A stretch of 64,000 bases of DNA from JBGAQP01 sp044220635 (GTDB lineage Bacteria > Pseudomonadota > Gammaproteobacteria > Burkholderiales > Usitatibacteraceae): contig JBGAQP010000004.1 in the NCBI GenBank assembly GCA_044220635.1, positions 1-64,000 on the forward strand, given 5' to 3'. The stretch's first letter is position 1. Each line of letters starts with the position of its first letter. Positions 47,008-55,583 of the stretch are shown here, piece after piece. The position numbers and the translations under genes were made by a program. The notes beneath the pieces are model-generated. The model searched no databases, had not been told where the DNA came from, and saw only the letters and a program-made list of their open reading frames with translations.

Positions 47008-48273
47008 TTGGGCACGCCCGGCTACTCCGCCGTCTTCCGCGACCGCAGCCTCGCGGTCATCCTCCTGCTCGGCTTCTCCTCGGGCCTGCCGCTCGCGCTC
47101 ACGAGCGGCACCTTGCAGGCCTGGATGACGGTCGAGGGGGTGGACCTCTCCACCATCGGGCTCTTCACGCTCGTGGGCCTGCCCTACACCTGGAAGTTCC
47201 TCTGGGCGCCGGCGATGGATCGCTTCGTGCCGCCGTTCCTCGGCCGGCGCCGGGGCTGGCTCCTCGTCACCCAGCTCGCGCTCGCCGCAGGCATCGCCAC
47301 GATGGCCTTCCTCTCGCCGCGCGCGGACCTCGCGATGCTCGCCGCGCTCGCGGTGTTCGTGGCCTTCGCCTCCGCCTCCCAGGACATCGTCTTCGACGCC
47401 TACCGCACGGACGTGGCGCGCCCCGAGCAGCGCGGGCTCGCCGCCGCGTTCACCGTCGTGGGCTACCGCATCGCGATGCTCACCTCGGGGGCCGCCGCGC
47501 TCGTGCTCGTGGCCGGTTCCGGCGCGATCCCCGCGCTCGGCTGGCAGAACACCTACCTGCTGATGGCGGGCCTGGTGGGCGTGGGCGCGATCGCGACCCT
47601 CTGGGGCCCGGAGCCGCAGGGGGCCGCGCCGGCGCCGAAGACGCTGGAGGAGGCGGTCCTCGCTCCGCTGAAGGAGTTCTTCGCGCGCCCCGGCGCCTGG
47701 GTGATCCTCGTCCTCATCGTGCTCTACAAGCTGGGCGATGCCTTCGCGGGCTCGCTCACCACGGCGTTCCTGCTGCGCGGCGCGGGCTTCTCCCTCGACG
47801 ACGTGGGCTACGTGAACAAGGGCATGGGTCTCGCGGCGACCATCGCGGGCGCGCTCTTCGGCGGGGCGCTCATGGTGCGCCTCGGGCTGTATCGCTCGCT
47901 CATGGCCTTCGGGATCCTGCAGGCGGTCTCGAACCTCGCGTTCATGGCGCTCGCCGCCGCGGGCAAGAGCTACCCGCTCATGATCCTCGCCATCGGCTTC
48001 GAGAACCTCGCGGGCGGCATGGGCACGGCGGCGTTCGTGGCGCTGCTGATGGCCCTCTGCGACCACCGCTTCACGGCCACGCAGTACGCGCTGCTCTCCG
48101 CGCTCGCCGCCATCGGCCGCGTCTACGTGGGGCCCGCCGCGGGCTACGCGACCGACCCGCGCTACCTCGGGCTCGGCTGGGCGACTTTCTTCTTCCTCAC
48201 CTTCCTCGCGGCGCTCCCGGGCCTCGCGCTCCTCTTCTGGAAGCGCGAGACCCTCCGCGCCCTCGACCGATGA
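47008..48273 (+). CDS. AmpG-like major facilitator transporter
   Basis: A 421-residue permease with about twelve hydrophobic helices. The N-terminal RSLAVILLLGFSSGLPLALTSGTLQAW and the PYTWKFLWAPAMDRF stretch are typical of AmpG, which imports anhydro-muropeptides for wall recycling. Related acetyl-CoA or peptide transporters share these. I chose the TTG at 47008, because no ATG or GTG lies before the first helix. A TATCCT box just upstream would leave almost no leader, so the true start or promoter is uncertain. Confidence 0.83.
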   Translation: MGTPGYSAVFRDRSLAVILLLGFSSGLPLALTSGTLQAWMTVEGVDLSTIGLFTLVGLPYTWKFLWAPAMDRFVPPFLGRRRGWLLVTQLALAAGIATMAFLSPRADLAMLAALAVFVAFASASQDIVFDAYRTDVARPEQRGLAAAFTVVGYRIAMLTSGAAALVLVAGSGAIPALGWQNTYLLMAGLVGVGAIATLWGPEPQGAAPAPKTLEEAVLAPLKEFFARPGAWVILVLIVLYKLGDAFAGSLTTAFLLRGAGFSLDDVGYVNKGMGLAATIAGALFGGALMVRLGLYRSLMAFGILQAVSNLAFMALAAAGKSYPLMILAIGFENLAGGMGTAAFVALLMALCDHRFTATQYALLSALAAIGRVYVGPAAGYATDPRYLGLGWATFFFLTFLAALPGLALLFWKRETLRALDR

Positions 48274-48298
48274 GCGGGGCCCCGCCCCGCGGCCGGCC

Positions 48299-48886
48299 CT
48301 AGCGGGCGCGGCGGAAGCGGAAGACGCCGAGGCTGCCGAGCAGGTTGGGCAGCATCGTGACCGTCCGCCCCCCGTGCAGGACCCTCTCGTCGAGGATCTC
48401 GGCGCCGACCCTGGCGCACAGGTCCTCGAAATCCTTGACGGTGCACAGGTGGATGTTGGGCGTGTCGTACCACTGGTAGGGGAGCGACTTCGACACGGGC
48501 ATGCGGCCGCGCAGGATGTCGAGGCGGTGGCGCCAGTAGCCGAAATTGGGGAAGGTGACGATGCCCTCGTGACCCACGCGCAGCATCTCGCCGAGCACCA
48601 GGTCCGAGCGGCGCACGGCCTGAAGCGTCTGCGAGAGGATCACGAAGTCGAAGGCGTCGGTCGCGAAGGTCGACAGCCCCGTCTCCAGGTCCATCTGCAG
48701 CACGTTGATGCCGGCCTTCACGCTCTCGAGCACCCGCGCGTCGTCGATCTCCACGCCGTAGCCGCTCGCCCCGCGCGTCTCGATCAGGTGCGCGAGGAGC
48801 GAGCCGTCGCCGCAGCCCAGGTCGAGCACCCGCGCGCCCTTCGGGATCCACGAGGCGATGAGCTCGTAGTCGAGGCGCGGAGTCAT
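48299..48886 (-). CDS. metW: Methionine biosynthesis protein MetW
   Basis: A 195-residue SAM-dependent methyltransferase-fold protein. Motif I is VLDLGCGDGSLLAHL, and the conserved WYDTPNIHLCTVKDFE block is diagnostic. MetW partners MetX in homoserine acylation in beta- and some gammaproteobacteria. The ATG at 48886 overlaps the metX stop as ATGA, so metX and metW share the upstream riboswitch control. Confidence 0.93.
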   Translation of the reverse strand: MTPRLDYELIASWIPKGARVLDLGCGDGSLLAHLIETRGASGYGVEIDDARVLESVKAGINVLQMDLETGLSTFATDAFDFVILSQTLQAVRRSDLVLGEMLRVGHEGIVTFPNFGYWRHRLDILRGRMPVSKSLPYQWYDTPNIHLCTVKDFEDLCARVGAEILDERVLHGGRTVTMLPNLLGSLGVFRFRRAR

Positions 48887-50106
48887 TCGCCGACTCCCGC
48901 GGCATAGCCCTTCATTTCCTCGAGGGTCGCCTCCCCGATCGCGAGCGGCCCCGCGCGCTCGCCTGCGCCGATCTCGCGCGCGATGTTGTCCATGTAGGCC
49001 GCGACGACGCGGTGGTACTGCGCGTCGTCGAGGAGGAAGGCGTCGTGGCCGTGGGGCGCGTCGATCTCGGCGTAGGTGACGCGCTTGGAGCCCTCGACGA
49101 GGGCCTTCACGATCTCGCGCGAGCGCTGCGCCGGGAAGCGCCAGTCGCTCGAGAAGGACACCACGAGGAAACCGGCCTTCGCGGGCGCGAGGGCGCGCAC
49201 GAGGTCTCCGCCCGTCTCCTTCGCCGGGTCGAAGTAGTCGAGGGCCTTGGTCATGATGAGGTAGGTGTTCGCGTCGAAGACCTGCGCGAACTTGTCGCCC
49301 TGGTAGCGCAGGTACGACTCGATCTCGAACTCCACGTCGTAGTTGAAGCCGTACTCGTCCTTCTTCAGCTCGCGGCCGAACTTCTCGCCGAGGAGGTCCT
49401 CGGAGAGATACGTGATGTGCCCGAGCATGCGCGCGAGCTTGAGGCCCCGCGCCGGGATCGTCCCCTGCGCGTAGAAGTTGCCTCCGTGGAAGTCGGGGTC
49501 GGAGACGATCGCCTGGCGAGCGACGTCGTTGAACGCGATGTTCTGCGTCGAGAGCTTGGGGGCGGCGGCGATCACGAGCGCGTGCCGGATGCGCTCGGGA
49601 TGGGAAAGCGTCCACTGCATCGCCTGCATGCCGCCCAGCGAGCCGCCGATCGCGCCCGCGAGCCGCTCGATCCCGAGCCGGTCCATGAGCCGCGCCTGGG
49701 AGGCCACCCAGTCCTCGCAGGTGACGAGCGGGAAGCCCGCGCCGTAGGGCTGGCCCGTGGCGCGGTCGATCGAGGCGGGCCCCGTGGAGCCGTGACAGCC
49801 GCCGAGGTTGTTCACGCCGATCACGAAGAAGCGCTGCGTGTCGATCGCCTTGCCGGGGCCGATCATGTTGTCCCACCAGCCGACCTTCTTCGGGTCCTCG
49901 GCGTAGTGGCCGGCGACGTGGTGGTGGCCCGAGAGCGCGTGGCACACGAGGATCGCGTTCGAGCGATCGGCGTTGAGCCGGCCGTAGGTCTCGTAGACGA
50001 GCTCGTAGGAGGCGAGGGTCTTCCCCGCCTTGAGGATCAGCGGCTCGAGGAAGCCGGCGCGCTGCGGTTGCACCGCGCCGACCGAATGGGGGCTGGTTCC
50101 GGTCAT
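48883..50106 (-). CDS. metX: Homoserine O-acyltransferase MetX
   Basis: A 407-residue alpha/beta-hydrolase-fold enzyme that acylates homoserine in methionine synthesis. It has the nucleophile elbow GGSLGGMQAM, the Asp in SSDWRFP and the His in DAPHGHDAFL. Whether acetyl- or succinyl-CoA is used cannot be decided by eye, though the betaproteobacterial group with metW often uses succinyl-CoA. The ATG at 50106 follows only two bases after a terminator T run. A riboswitch lies further upstream. Confidence 0.94.
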   Translation of the reverse strand: MTGTSPHSVGAVQPQRAGFLEPLILKAGKTLASYELVYETYGRLNADRSNAILVCHALSGHHHVAGHYAEDPKKVGWWDNMIGPGKAIDTQRFFVIGVNNLGGCHGSTGPASIDRATGQPYGAGFPLVTCEDWVASQARLMDRLGIERLAGAIGGSLGGMQAMQWTLSHPERIRHALVIAAAPKLSTQNIAFNDVARQAIVSDPDFHGGNFYAQGTIPARGLKLARMLGHITYLSEDLLGEKFGRELKKDEYGFNYDVEFEIESYLRYQGDKFAQVFDANTYLIMTKALDYFDPAKETGGDLVRALAPAKAGFLVVSFSSDWRFPAQRSREIVKALVEGSKRVTYAEIDAPHGHDAFLLDDAQYHRVVAAYMDNIAREIGAGERAGPLAIGEATLEEMKGYAAGVGE

Positions 50107-50107
50107 G

Positions 50108-50144
50108 AAAAAACCCGACGGCCTCGGTAGCGCGCGTCGGGTTT
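50108..50144 (-). terminator. Intrinsic terminator in the metX leader
   Basis: On the minus strand a 10-bp perfect stem (AAACCCGACG with its complement; 50135-50144 and 50111-50120) closes a 14-base loop and runs into six Ts. It ends two bases before the metX ATG. It sits 13 bases after the riboswitch-like element, so it is well placed to stop transcription when the aptamer is occupied. Confidence 0.8.
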
Positions 50145-50157
50145 GTCTCGGACCTCG

Positions 50158-50211
50158 CGCTCGTTTAGCCGTATTTGTTTCGCGCCCGCAAGCTGAGCTC
50201 AAATCGGCGCG
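50158..50211 (-). ncRNA. SAM-II-like riboswitch ahead of metXW
   Basis: The minus strand keeps the order of conserved SAM-II blocks. A P1 stem CGCGC / GCGCG encloses GATTTGAG and CTTGC. After the stem come AAACAAATAC and GGCTAAA, the pseudoknot strand. These match the blocks I recall of the well-studied metX SAM-II RNA from marine metagenomes. The gene behind it, homoserine acyltransferase, is the classical SAM-II target. High SAM would be expected to lower metX expression. Confidence 0.8.
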
Positions 50212-50299
50212 TGTTGCGCACAAGATACGGTCCCGGGCCGGTGCTGTCAACGCGCGCGGCGCCCTCCCCATTCGTTCGCCCGGGCACTACACTCCCGCC

Positions 50300-50851
50300 A
50301 TGGATGCGGCATTCGAGCCCTTCGACACGGTGCTGCGCGACGGCCGCAGGGTGCACGTGCGCGAGATCCGGCCGACCGACGAGGAGGCGATCCTCCAGGC
50401 CTTCGACCGCCTCGCCCCGGGGGCGCGCTACATGCGGTTCATGGCGACGATCAAGTCCCCCAACGTCGGGCGCCTGCGCACGGTCCTCGCGTCCTTCCCG
50501 GAGCGCGGGATGTCGATCGCGGCCACGGTGCCCGGGCCCGAGGGCATCGACATCGTGGGCATGTCGTCCTTCGTGCTCGGCCACGAGCCGGGAAGCTGCG
50601 AGTTCGCGATGGCGGTGCTCGACGAGTGGGGCGGCGCCGGGTTGGGGCGCACGCTGCTGGGCACGCTCATCGACGCGGCGCGCCGGCGCGGACTCTCGGT
50701 CATGCACGGCTTCGTGCTCGCCGAGAACCGCCCGATGTTGCGGCTTGCGGAGCGCCTCGGCTTCGAGATCGCCCGCGACCCGGAGGATTTCGGCGTGCGC
50801 GTCTGCCGGCTGCGGCTCGACGCGCCGCCGGCGCCTAGAAGCGCTCCTTGA
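50300..50851 (+). CDS. GNAT family N-acetyltransferase
   Basis: A 183-residue acetyltransferase of the GNAT fold. An N-terminal REIRPTDEEAILQAFDRL strand-helix, a central beta region (EFAMAVLDEW) and the acetyl-CoA loop GGAGLGRTLLGTLIDAARRRGL are visible. It resembles the GNAT domain fused to ADP-forming acyl-CoA synthetases (Pat-type), here free-standing. The substrate is unknown. Its 3' end overlaps that of ppk2 by 17 bases, tail to tail. Confidence 0.85.
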   Translation: MDAAFEPFDTVLRDGRRVHVREIRPTDEEAILQAFDRLAPGARYMRFMATIKSPNVGRLRTVLASFPERGMSIAATVPGPEGIDIVGMSSFVLGHEPGSCEFAMAVLDEWGGAGLGRTLLGTLIDAARRRGLSVMHGFVLAENRPMLRLAERLGFEIARDPEDFGVRVCRLRLDAPPAPRSAP

Positions 50852-51653
50852 TCCGCACCACCTTGTGCTCGGGCTCCCTGTAGCCCTTGGGCTTGTCCCG
50901 CCCCGGCAGCTTCACCTTCGGCATCTTCAGCTTCTCGTAGGGAACGAGCGACAGGAAGTCGCTGATGATGTTGAGGCGGCCGCGCTTCTTGTCGTCGGTG
51001 AAGGCCACACGCCACGGCGCCCAGTCGGTGTGGGTGTACTTGAACATGTCGTCGCGCGCCCGCGAGTAGTCGTACCAGCGCGAGTAGGACTTGAGGTCCA
51101 TGGGCGAGAGCTTCCAGATCTTGCGCGGGTCGTCGATCCGGGCCTTGAGGCGCCGGGTCTGCTCGTCCATGCTCACTTCGAGCCAGTACTTGATGAGGAT
51201 GATGCCCGAGTCGACCATCGCCTTCTCGACCTTCGGCACGTCCTCGAGGAACTTCCGGATGACCTTCTCGTCGGTGAAGCCCATGACGCGCTCCACGCCC
51301 GTGCGGTTGTACCAGCTGCGGTCGAAGATCACGATCTCGCCCGCCGCGGGCAGGTGCGGAAGGTAGCGCTGGACGTACATCTGGGTCTTCTCGCGGTCGC
51401 TGGGCGCGGGCAGCGCGACCACGCGGAAGATGCGCGGGCTCACGCGCTCGGTGATCGCCTTGATGGTGCCGCCCTTGCCCGCACCGTCTCGTCCCTCGAA
51501 GATGACGCAGACCTTGGCGCCCTTCGCGACGACCCACTGCTGCAGGGCGACGAGCTCGCCGTGAATCCGGCGCAGCTCCTTCAGGTATTCCTTGTTGCCG
51601 AGCTTCGTGCCGTTCGCGGGCGTGCCCGCATCCTTCCTCTTGCCCTTGGCCAT
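50835..51653 (-). CDS. ppk2: Polyphosphate kinase 2
   Basis: A 272-residue class I PPK2 that phosphorylates nucleoside diphosphates using polyphosphate. Walker A is FEGRDGAGKGGTIK, Walker B is VIFDRSWYNRTGVE, and the lid region carries KARIDDPRKIWKLSPMD. The ATG at 51653 follows a near-perfect Shine-Dalgarno (AGGAGGTG). An in-frame ATG 18 bases upstream would include that site and was rejected. Confidence 0.95.
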   Translation of the reverse strand: MAKGKRKDAGTPANGTKLGNKEYLKELRRIHGELVALQQWVVAKGAKVCVIFEGRDGAGKGGTIKAITERVSPRIFRVVALPAPSDREKTQMYVQRYLPHLPAAGEIVIFDRSWYNRTGVERVMGFTDEKVIRKFLEDVPKVEKAMVDSGIILIKYWLEVSMDEQTRRLKARIDDPRKIWKLSPMDLKSYSRWYDYSRARDDMFKYTHTDWAPWRVAFTDDKKRGRLNIISDFLSLVPYEKLKMPKVKLPGRDKPKGYREPEHKVVRIKERF

Positions 51654-51887
51654 GTTCACCTCCTGACCCACCAGATTCCTACGCTCCGGCCGCGGGGGGT
51701 TTGATCTTTGTCATGGCCGCGCGCTCCGCGGCGTGAACCGGGCCCGGCCGCCCGCGCCGACGGCCGCAGCCCCGCCAAGGCCGTGGTACCCGGTTGATTT
51801 GTGACAAAATGCGCCGGAGCGCGCGCCGTATGCTCGGCGCTCGCGCCGCGCATTCGGTGCGCGATTGCCCTTTCGCAAGGAACCCCC

Positions 51888-52451
51888 ATGACCATTCGCC
51901 TGCCCGCCCTCCTCCTCGCCGCCGTTGTCGCATTCCCCGTGCTTTCCGCCGCCGCCACCAAGGAGCAGAAGCGCCAGGACGTGCGCGACGTGGCCGAGAA
52001 CACGCTCGCGCGCCTCTACAAGGCCCAGCCCCAGGCGAAGGACGCGGTCGAGCGCTCCGCCGGGTACGCGGTCTTCTCCAACTTCGGCATGAAGATCTTC
52101 GTCGCGGGCGGCGGGACGGGCTCGGGCATCGCGGTCAACCGCAAGGCGAAGACCGAGACCTTCATGAAGATGGTCGAGGTGCAGGCCGGGCTCGGGATGG
52201 GCATCAAGAAGTTCCGCCTCGTCTGGGTCTTCGAGAAGCAGTCGGACTTCGACAAGTTCGTCAATTCCGGCTGGGAGATCGGGGCCCAGGCCACCGCGGC
52301 GGCGCAGATGAGCGGCCAGGGCCAGAAGCTCTACGCCGGGGCGATGTCCATCTCGCCGGGCGTGTGGCTCTACCAGCTCACCGACGACGGGGTGGCCGTC
52401 GAGCTCACCGCCAAGGGCACGAAGTACTACCGCGATGCCGAGCTCAACTGA
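51888..52451 (+). CDS. Exported SYLF (YSC84-like) domain protein, copy 1
   Basis: A 187-residue protein with a signal peptide (residues 1-22) and one SYLF domain (about 45-187): AGYAVFSNFGMKIFVAGGGTGSG, then the C-terminal YQLTDDGVAVELTAKGTKYYRD. SYLF domains bind phosphoinositides in eukaryotes. Bacterial versions are periplasmic with unknown ligand. The Shine-Dalgarno is AAGGAA. Its gene is followed seven bases later by a paralogue. Confidence 0.85.
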   Translation: MTIRLPALLLAAVVAFPVLSAAATKEQKRQDVRDVAENTLARLYKAQPQAKDAVERSAGYAVFSNFGMKIFVAGGGTGSGIAVNRKAKTETFMKMVEVQAGLGMGIKKFRLVWVFEKQSDFDKFVNSGWEIGAQATAAAQMSGQGQKLYAGAMSISPGVWLYQLTDDGVAVELTAKGTKYYRDAELN

Positions 52452-52458
52452 GCGCCCG

Positions 52459-53007
52459 ATGCGCGCCTTCCTCGCCGCCGCGGCCCTCGGGCTCGCGGCG
52501 TGCCAATCGGTGCCCTCGGGCGGGGGTGGCGGAGATGTCGCGGCCCAGCGCGAGGCGATCGACCGCCACGCCCAGGCCACTCTGGACAAGCTCTTCGCGT
52601 TGGACGTGGCGGCGAAGGCCGAGATCGAGGCCGCGCCCGGCTACGCCGTCTTCGACGTGAGCTCGGTGAACGCGGTGCTCCTCGTCGGGCAGCGCGGCAA
52701 GGGCGTGCTCGTCGAGAAGTCCGGCAAGCGCACCTACATGCGCGCCGTGCGCGCGGGCACGGGCCCCGGCGTGGGCTACCAGCAGATGAGCCAGATCTTC
52801 GCGTTCAAGTCGCAGGCCGCGATCGATCAGTTCAAGCTCGCGGGCAAGGCGGGCGGCGACGTGAGCGCCTCCGCGACGCTCGGTACGAGCGGCGTCCAGC
52901 AGTCTTTCAATCCCACCATCCGCACCTGGCAGACCACGGACAAGGGCTTCGCGGTCCAGGCCAACTGGGGCGGCACCGCCTACCTCGTCGATCCCGACCT
53001 GAATTGA
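52459..53007 (+). CDS. SYLF domain lipoprotein, copy 2
   Basis: A 182-residue lipoprotein with lipobox LAAC (about residue 15), followed by a Gly-rich linker and a SYLF domain (GYAVFDVSSVNAVLLVGQRGKG to GFAVQANWGGTAYLVD). It is a divergent paralogue of the preceding gene. The ATG at 52459 begins the signal, while an earlier in-frame ATG (52435) overlaps the previous gene and was rejected. Possibly co-transcribed with its neighbours. Confidence 0.82.
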   Translation: MRAFLAAAALGLAACQSVPSGGGGGDVAAQREAIDRHAQATLDKLFALDVAAKAEIEAAPGYAVFDVSSVNAVLLVGQRGKGVLVEKSGKRTYMRAVRAGTGPGVGYQQMSQIFAFKSQAAIDQFKLAGKAGGDVSASATLGTSGVQQSFNPTIRTWQTTDKGFAVQANWGGTAYLVDPDLN

Positions 53008-53027
53008 GATTCCATGAGGGAGGTTCC

Positions 53028-53303
53028 ATGAGATCCACTCTCCTCCGCGTTGCCGCCTCCGCCGCTTCGGCCGTGTGCGTTTTCGCCCAGCAGTTCGTCT
53101 ACCCCGCGAAAGGCCAGTCCAAGGATCAGCAGTAGAAGGACGAGGCGGCCTGCCACCAGTGGGCCTTCGAGCGTTCGAAGTATGATCCCGCCGCGCCGCC
53201 AGCAGGCCGCCGCCTCGCAGCAGCAGGCCGCCCATGCGAACCAGGCCGGGCAGGCCGCCTACGGCAAGGCGCGCGCCGCCCCGCGATTGGCTAGAATCTA
53301 GCC
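53028..53303 (+). pseudogene. Decayed QFVYPAKGQS-type glycine-zipper protein gene
   Basis: A Shine-Dalgarno (GGGAGG) and ATG 53028 start a signal peptide, then QQFVYPAKGQSKDQQ, which ends at TAG 53133-53135. The same frame continues after the stop with KDEAACHQWAFERSKYDPAAPP, the next conserved block of a family of small exported proteins whose members end in a glycine zipper. Beyond that the plausible sequence (QQAAASQQQAAHANQAGQAAYGK) is in another frame, and the glycine-zipper part is missing. So at least one nonsense change and one frameshift are present. TAG stands where the family has Lys (AAG). Confidence 0.7.
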
Positions 53304-53327
53304 GCGAACCGATTCCCGGAGACCCGG

Positions 53328-54581
53328 ATGAGACCCAAGTCCATGCGCCCCGAGGCGCTCGTCGCCCTTCCCGTCGCCCTCTCGCTCGCGATGCTGCCCT
53401 TCGCGCACGCGCAGCAGCCGCCCGCCCAGCCGGCCCCCACCGCCCAGAAGGCGGCCGCCGCGCCGCAGCAGGCGGGGGCGAAGACCTTCTCCCAGCAGGA
53501 GCTCGACGAGCTGCTGGCACCCGTCGCGCTCTATCCCGACGCGCTCCTCGCGCAGGTGCTGATGGCCGCGACCTATCCGCTGGAGATCGTGGAGGCCGCG
53601 CGCTGGCAGAAGGCCAACGCGAGCCTCAAGGACAAGGCCCTCGAGGAAGCGCTCAAGGACAAGAGCTGGGACCCGGCGGTGAAGTCGCTCCTCGTCGTGC
53701 CGCAGGTGCTCACGATGATGAACGAGAAGCTCGACTGGACCCAGAAGCTGGGCGACGCGGTGCTCGCGCAGCAGGCCGACGTGATGAAGACCGCGCAGAA
53801 CCTGCGCAAGAAGGCCCAGGAGGCGGGCAACCTCAAGAGCACGCCCGAGATGACGGTCAAGCAGGAGAAGCAGAACGAGCAGACCGTCGTGATCATCGAG
53901 TCCGCGAAACCCGAGACGGTGTACGTGCCGACCTACAACCCGGCGACCGTGTACGGGTCGTGGTGGTACCCGTATCCGCCGCCCTACTACTACTACCCGC
54001 CGGGGTACGTCGCGGGCGCGGGCGCGTTCTGGTTCACGGCGGGCGTCATCGTCGGCGGCGCCTTCTGGGGCGGCTGCGGCTGGGGCCACAACGAGATCAA
54101 CATCGACGTGGACCGCCAGAACAACTTCAACCGCAACACGAGCCGCAACACCGATCGCGCCACGAACAACAAGTTCCAGCACAACGCGGAGCACCGCAAG
54201 GGCGTGAACTACCGCGACAACGCGACCGCGCAGAAGTACAACCGCGGGGGGGACGCGAAGGCGGCGCAATCGCGCGAGCAGTTCCGCGGCCGCGCGGAAT
54301 CCGGGCGCGCCGAGCTGCAGGGCATGGACCGCGGCCAGCTCCAGAGCCAGGTGAGCGCGGCGGACCGGCAGTCCGGCGCGCGCGGCGGTGACCGGGCCGG
54401 CGGCGGCGCCTCGGCGTCCCAGCGCGGCGGCGGCGCGTCGGCCTCGAGTCGCGGCGGCGGGTTCTCGGGCGCGAGCAGCGGCGCATCGACGCGCGCGGCG
54501 AGCTCGCGGGGAAGCGCCAGCCGCGGTTCGATGGGTGGCGGTTCCCGCGGCGGCGGCGGCCGCGGCGGCGGGCGGCGCTAG
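53328..54581 (+). CDS. Exported DUF3300 protein
   Basis: A 417-residue protein. The signal peptide (about residues 1-28, ending AHAQQ) and a Pro/Ala/Gln linker precede the DUF3300 domain (LLAPVALYPDALLAQVLMAATYPLEIVEAARW). A predicted coiled coil (about 130-185) is followed by the conserved YVPTYNPATVYG, a Tyr/Pro-rich segment and a hydrophobic GVIVGGAFWGG stretch. The C-terminal 150 residues are Gly/Ser/Arg-rich and of low complexity. Function unknown. It is commonly paired with DUF2950, as here. Confidence 0.88.
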   Translation: MRPKSMRPEALVALPVALSLAMLPFAHAQQPPAQPAPTAQKAAAAPQQAGAKTFSQQELDELLAPVALYPDALLAQVLMAATYPLEIVEAARWQKANASLKDKALEEALKDKSWDPAVKSLLVVPQVLTMMNEKLDWTQKLGDAVLAQQADVMKTAQNLRKKAQEAGNLKSTPEMTVKQEKQNEQTVVIIESAKPETVYVPTYNPATVYGSWWYPYPPPYYYYPPGYVAGAGAFWFTAGVIVGGAFWGGCGWGHNEINIDVDRQNNFNRNTSRNTDRATNNKFQHNAEHRKGVNYRDNATAQKYNRGGDAKAAQSREQFRGRAESGRAELQGMDRGQLQSQVSAADRQSGARGGDRAGGGASASQRGGGASASSRGGGFSGASSGASTRAASSRGSASRGSMGGGSRGGGGRGGGRR

Positions 54582-54605
54582 GCGAAAGCGACAGGAGATC
54601 ACGAC

Positions 54606-55583
54606 ATGAAAACCAACAACCGTCTTCTCGCCGTCGCCTTCGCGGCGGCGTTCGCCGCGTTCTCGATCATCCCGGCCGGGGCCCAGGCGCCTGCCGGGAA
54701 ACCCAAGGCCGGAGCCGCCGCGAAACCCGCGGCCGCGCCGGTGGGGTTCGCCTCGCCCGAGGAGGCCGCCAATGCGCTCGTCGCCGCGGTACGCGCCGGC
54801 GACGGCAAGACGATCGCCAGGCTGATGGGCCCGGGGTCGGAGGAGTGGCTCTTCACCGGCGATACCGTCGCCGACAAGGCGGAGTGGGCGCGCTTCATCG
54901 CGGCCTACGAACGGAAGAACGCGTTCGAGAGGGCGGGCGACGCCAAGGCGACCCTCGTCATCGGCGATGACGGCTGGCCCTTCCCCGCGCCCCTCGTGAA
55001 GAAGGGCGATCGCTGGAACTTCGATGCCGCGGCCGGCCGTGAGGAGGTGATCAACCGCCGCGTGGGCAGGAACGAGCTCGACACCATCCAGACGCTGCTC
55101 GCCGCCGTCGACGCCCAGCGCGAGTACGCCGCGACCGACGCCGACAGGAACGGATTCGGCGACTACGCGCGCCGCTTCATCTCGACGCAGGGCAAGAAGG
55201 ACGGGCTCTACTGGCCCACGAAGGAGGGCGAGCCGCAAAGCCCCCTCGGGCCGCTCGTGGGAGAGGCGGCGCGCGAGGGCTACGGGGCGAGGTTCCGGCA
55301 GGGCCAGGCCGAGCCGTATCACGGCTACTTCTACCGGCTGCTCACGGCGCAGGGCAAGGACGCGCCGGGCGGGGCGTACGACTATGTCGTGAAGGACAAG
55401 CTCCTCGGCGGCTTCGGCATCGTCGCGTACCCCGCGAAGTACGGCGTCTCCGGCGTCATGACCTTCATCGTCAACCACGACGGCGTCGTCCACGAGAAGG
55501 ACCTTGGCACCGGCACCGCCTCGGCCGTCGCGAAGATGAAGCTCTACAACCCGGACAAGTCCTGGAAGAAGGCGCAGCAATAG
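54606..55583 (+). CDS. Exported DUF2950 protein
   Basis: A 325-residue protein with a signal peptide (residues 1-26) and the DUF2950 domain: FASPEEAANALVAAVRAGD near the start, GREEVINRRVGRNELDTIQTL in the middle and GGFGIVAYPAKYGVSGVMTFIVNHDGVVHEKDLG near the end. Periplasmic, unknown function. It follows the DUF3300 gene by 24 bases, a conserved partnership. Its stop codon may overlap the start of the barrel gene that follows. Confidence 0.9.
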   Translation: MKTNNRLLAVAFAAAFAAFSIIPAGAQAPAGKPKAGAAAKPAAAPVGFASPEEAANALVAAVRAGDGKTIARLMGPGSEEWLFTGDTVADKAEWARFIAAYERKNAFERAGDAKATLVIGDDGWPFPAPLVKKGDRWNFDAAAGREEVINRRVGRNELDTIQTLLAAVDAQREYAATDADRNGFGDYARRFISTQGKKDGLYWPTKEGEPQSPLGPLVGEAAREGYGARFRQGQAEPYHGYFYRLLTAQGKDAPGGAYDYVVKDKLLGGFGIVAYPAKYGVSGVMTFIVNHDGVVHEKDLGTGTASAVAKMKLYNPDKSWKKAQQ

